Assembly: GCA_002496475.1 (NCBI GenBank)
Contig: DAJV01000015.1
Span: 1 to 5,415 of the forward strand
From: Vulcanisaeta sp. UBA163
GTDB taxonomy: Archaea; Thermoproteota; Thermoprotei; Thermoproteales; Thermocladiaceae
Length of the DNA: 5,415 nucleotides
Direction: 5' to 3'
Position numbers and translations under genes: made by a program. Positions 5,385 through 5,415 of the stretch are shown piece by piece. The notes below the pieces were generated by a model. It made no database searches. It saw nothing but the letters and a program-made list of their open reading frames with translations, and was not told the origin of the DNA. Each line of letters begins with the position of its first letter. Position 1 is the first letter of the stretch.

Positions 5385-5415
5385 ACGGCTCCCCGTCATG
5401 AATGACGGGGGTTCT
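5382..5415 (-). mobile_element. Possible right end of an IS200/IS605 (TnpB) element extending beyond the window
   Basis: Read on the - strand from the right edge, the sequence runs AGAACCCCCGTCATT, the other arm of the hairpin, then GGGGAGCCGTCAG. IS200/IS605 elements carrying tnpB commonly end, after the tnpB gene, with GAA plus a C-rich arm, a short loop, a G-rich arm followed by GGAG, and then a few bases up to the cleavage site; this part would also be the 3' scaffold of the TnpB guide RNA (omega RNA). The - strand can be read as EPPSFMTG, similar to the EAPSFRAG-like end of many TnpB proteins, but that frame stays open to a stop at 5312-5310. A second frame gives RTPVIHDGEPSARWPSD and stops at 5364-5362; the third stops inside the hairpin. 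The tnpB body is not in the window, so this is a resemblance only. Alternatives are a plain terminator hairpin or an unrelated structured RNA. Confidence 0.35.
5391..5410. repeat. Perfect GC-rich hairpin at the right edge
   Basis: CCCCGTCAT (5391-5399) and ATGACGGGG (5402-5410) are perfect inverted repeats of nine bases separated by GA; as RNA this gives a stem of eight with a four-base loop. The repeat itself is plain in the sequence. Its function is open: the leading idea is the end hairpin of an IS200/IS605-type element, described in the next entry. Confidence 0.9.

Noticed and set aside
5371..5415. Start of a tRNA or other known structural RNA on the + strand
   Set aside because: The stretch after the TATA box begins GGGCC but lacks the conserved bases of a tRNA D arm, and the hairpin spacing does not fit a tRNA; no known RNA family is recognisable in this short piece.
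5398..5415. Start of a + strand protein gene at ATG 5398 or 5402
   Set aside because: Both ATGs lie inside the hairpin without a ribosome binding site and only five or six codons are visible; not enough to call a gene, though it cannot be excluded.

Overview
The window looks like a chromosomal segment of a hyperthermophilic archaeon, most likely a crenarchaeote of the Thermoproteales (Vulcanisaeta/Caldivirga-like; the genus is a guess from codon use and moderate GC). Evidence: two archaeal marker genes (translation factor aIF6 and the FAU-1 type RNase E/G relative), an archaeal-type tRNA pseudouridine synthase, archaeal TATA boxes about 25 bases upstream of start codons, almost no Shine-Dalgarno signals, GTG starts, and heavy use of AGG (Arg) and ATA (Ile).

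Layout: (1) positions 1-753, + strand: 3' part of truA, already open at the left edge, with the catalytic Asp inside the window. (2) A short AT-rich gap with a strong TATA box, then a two-gene unit: an unrecognised 226-residue helical protein (812-1492) and, 4 bases later, a radical SAM protein with a B12-binding-like N-terminal domain (1497-3050). (3) A 40-base gap with a TATA box placed for leaderless transcription, then eif6 (3091-3771). (4) A 49-base convergent gap with two overlapping, mutually exclusive hairpins. (5) fau-1 on the - strand (5275 down to 3821). (6) The right 140 bases: TATA-like elements, a 10-base palindrome, and a near-perfect GC-rich hairpin at the right edge that resembles the right end of an IS200/IS605 (TnpB) element, though the element itself would lie outside the window.

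Functional theme: all recognisable genes concern RNA or the ribosome: tRNA pseudouridylation (TruA), 50S subunit anti-association/biogenesis (aIF6), and rRNA processing/RNA binding (FAU-1). The radical SAM protein resembles the B12-binding radical SAM family that in many bacteria sits beside the Rne/Rng ribonuclease and the L21/L27 ribosomal protein genes; finding it near FAU-1 here suggests, without proving, that it and its small unknown partner also act on RNA or ribosomes.

I see no CRISPR array, no tRNA or rRNA gene, and no complete mobile element. The least explained items are the 812-1492 protein and the structured right edge.
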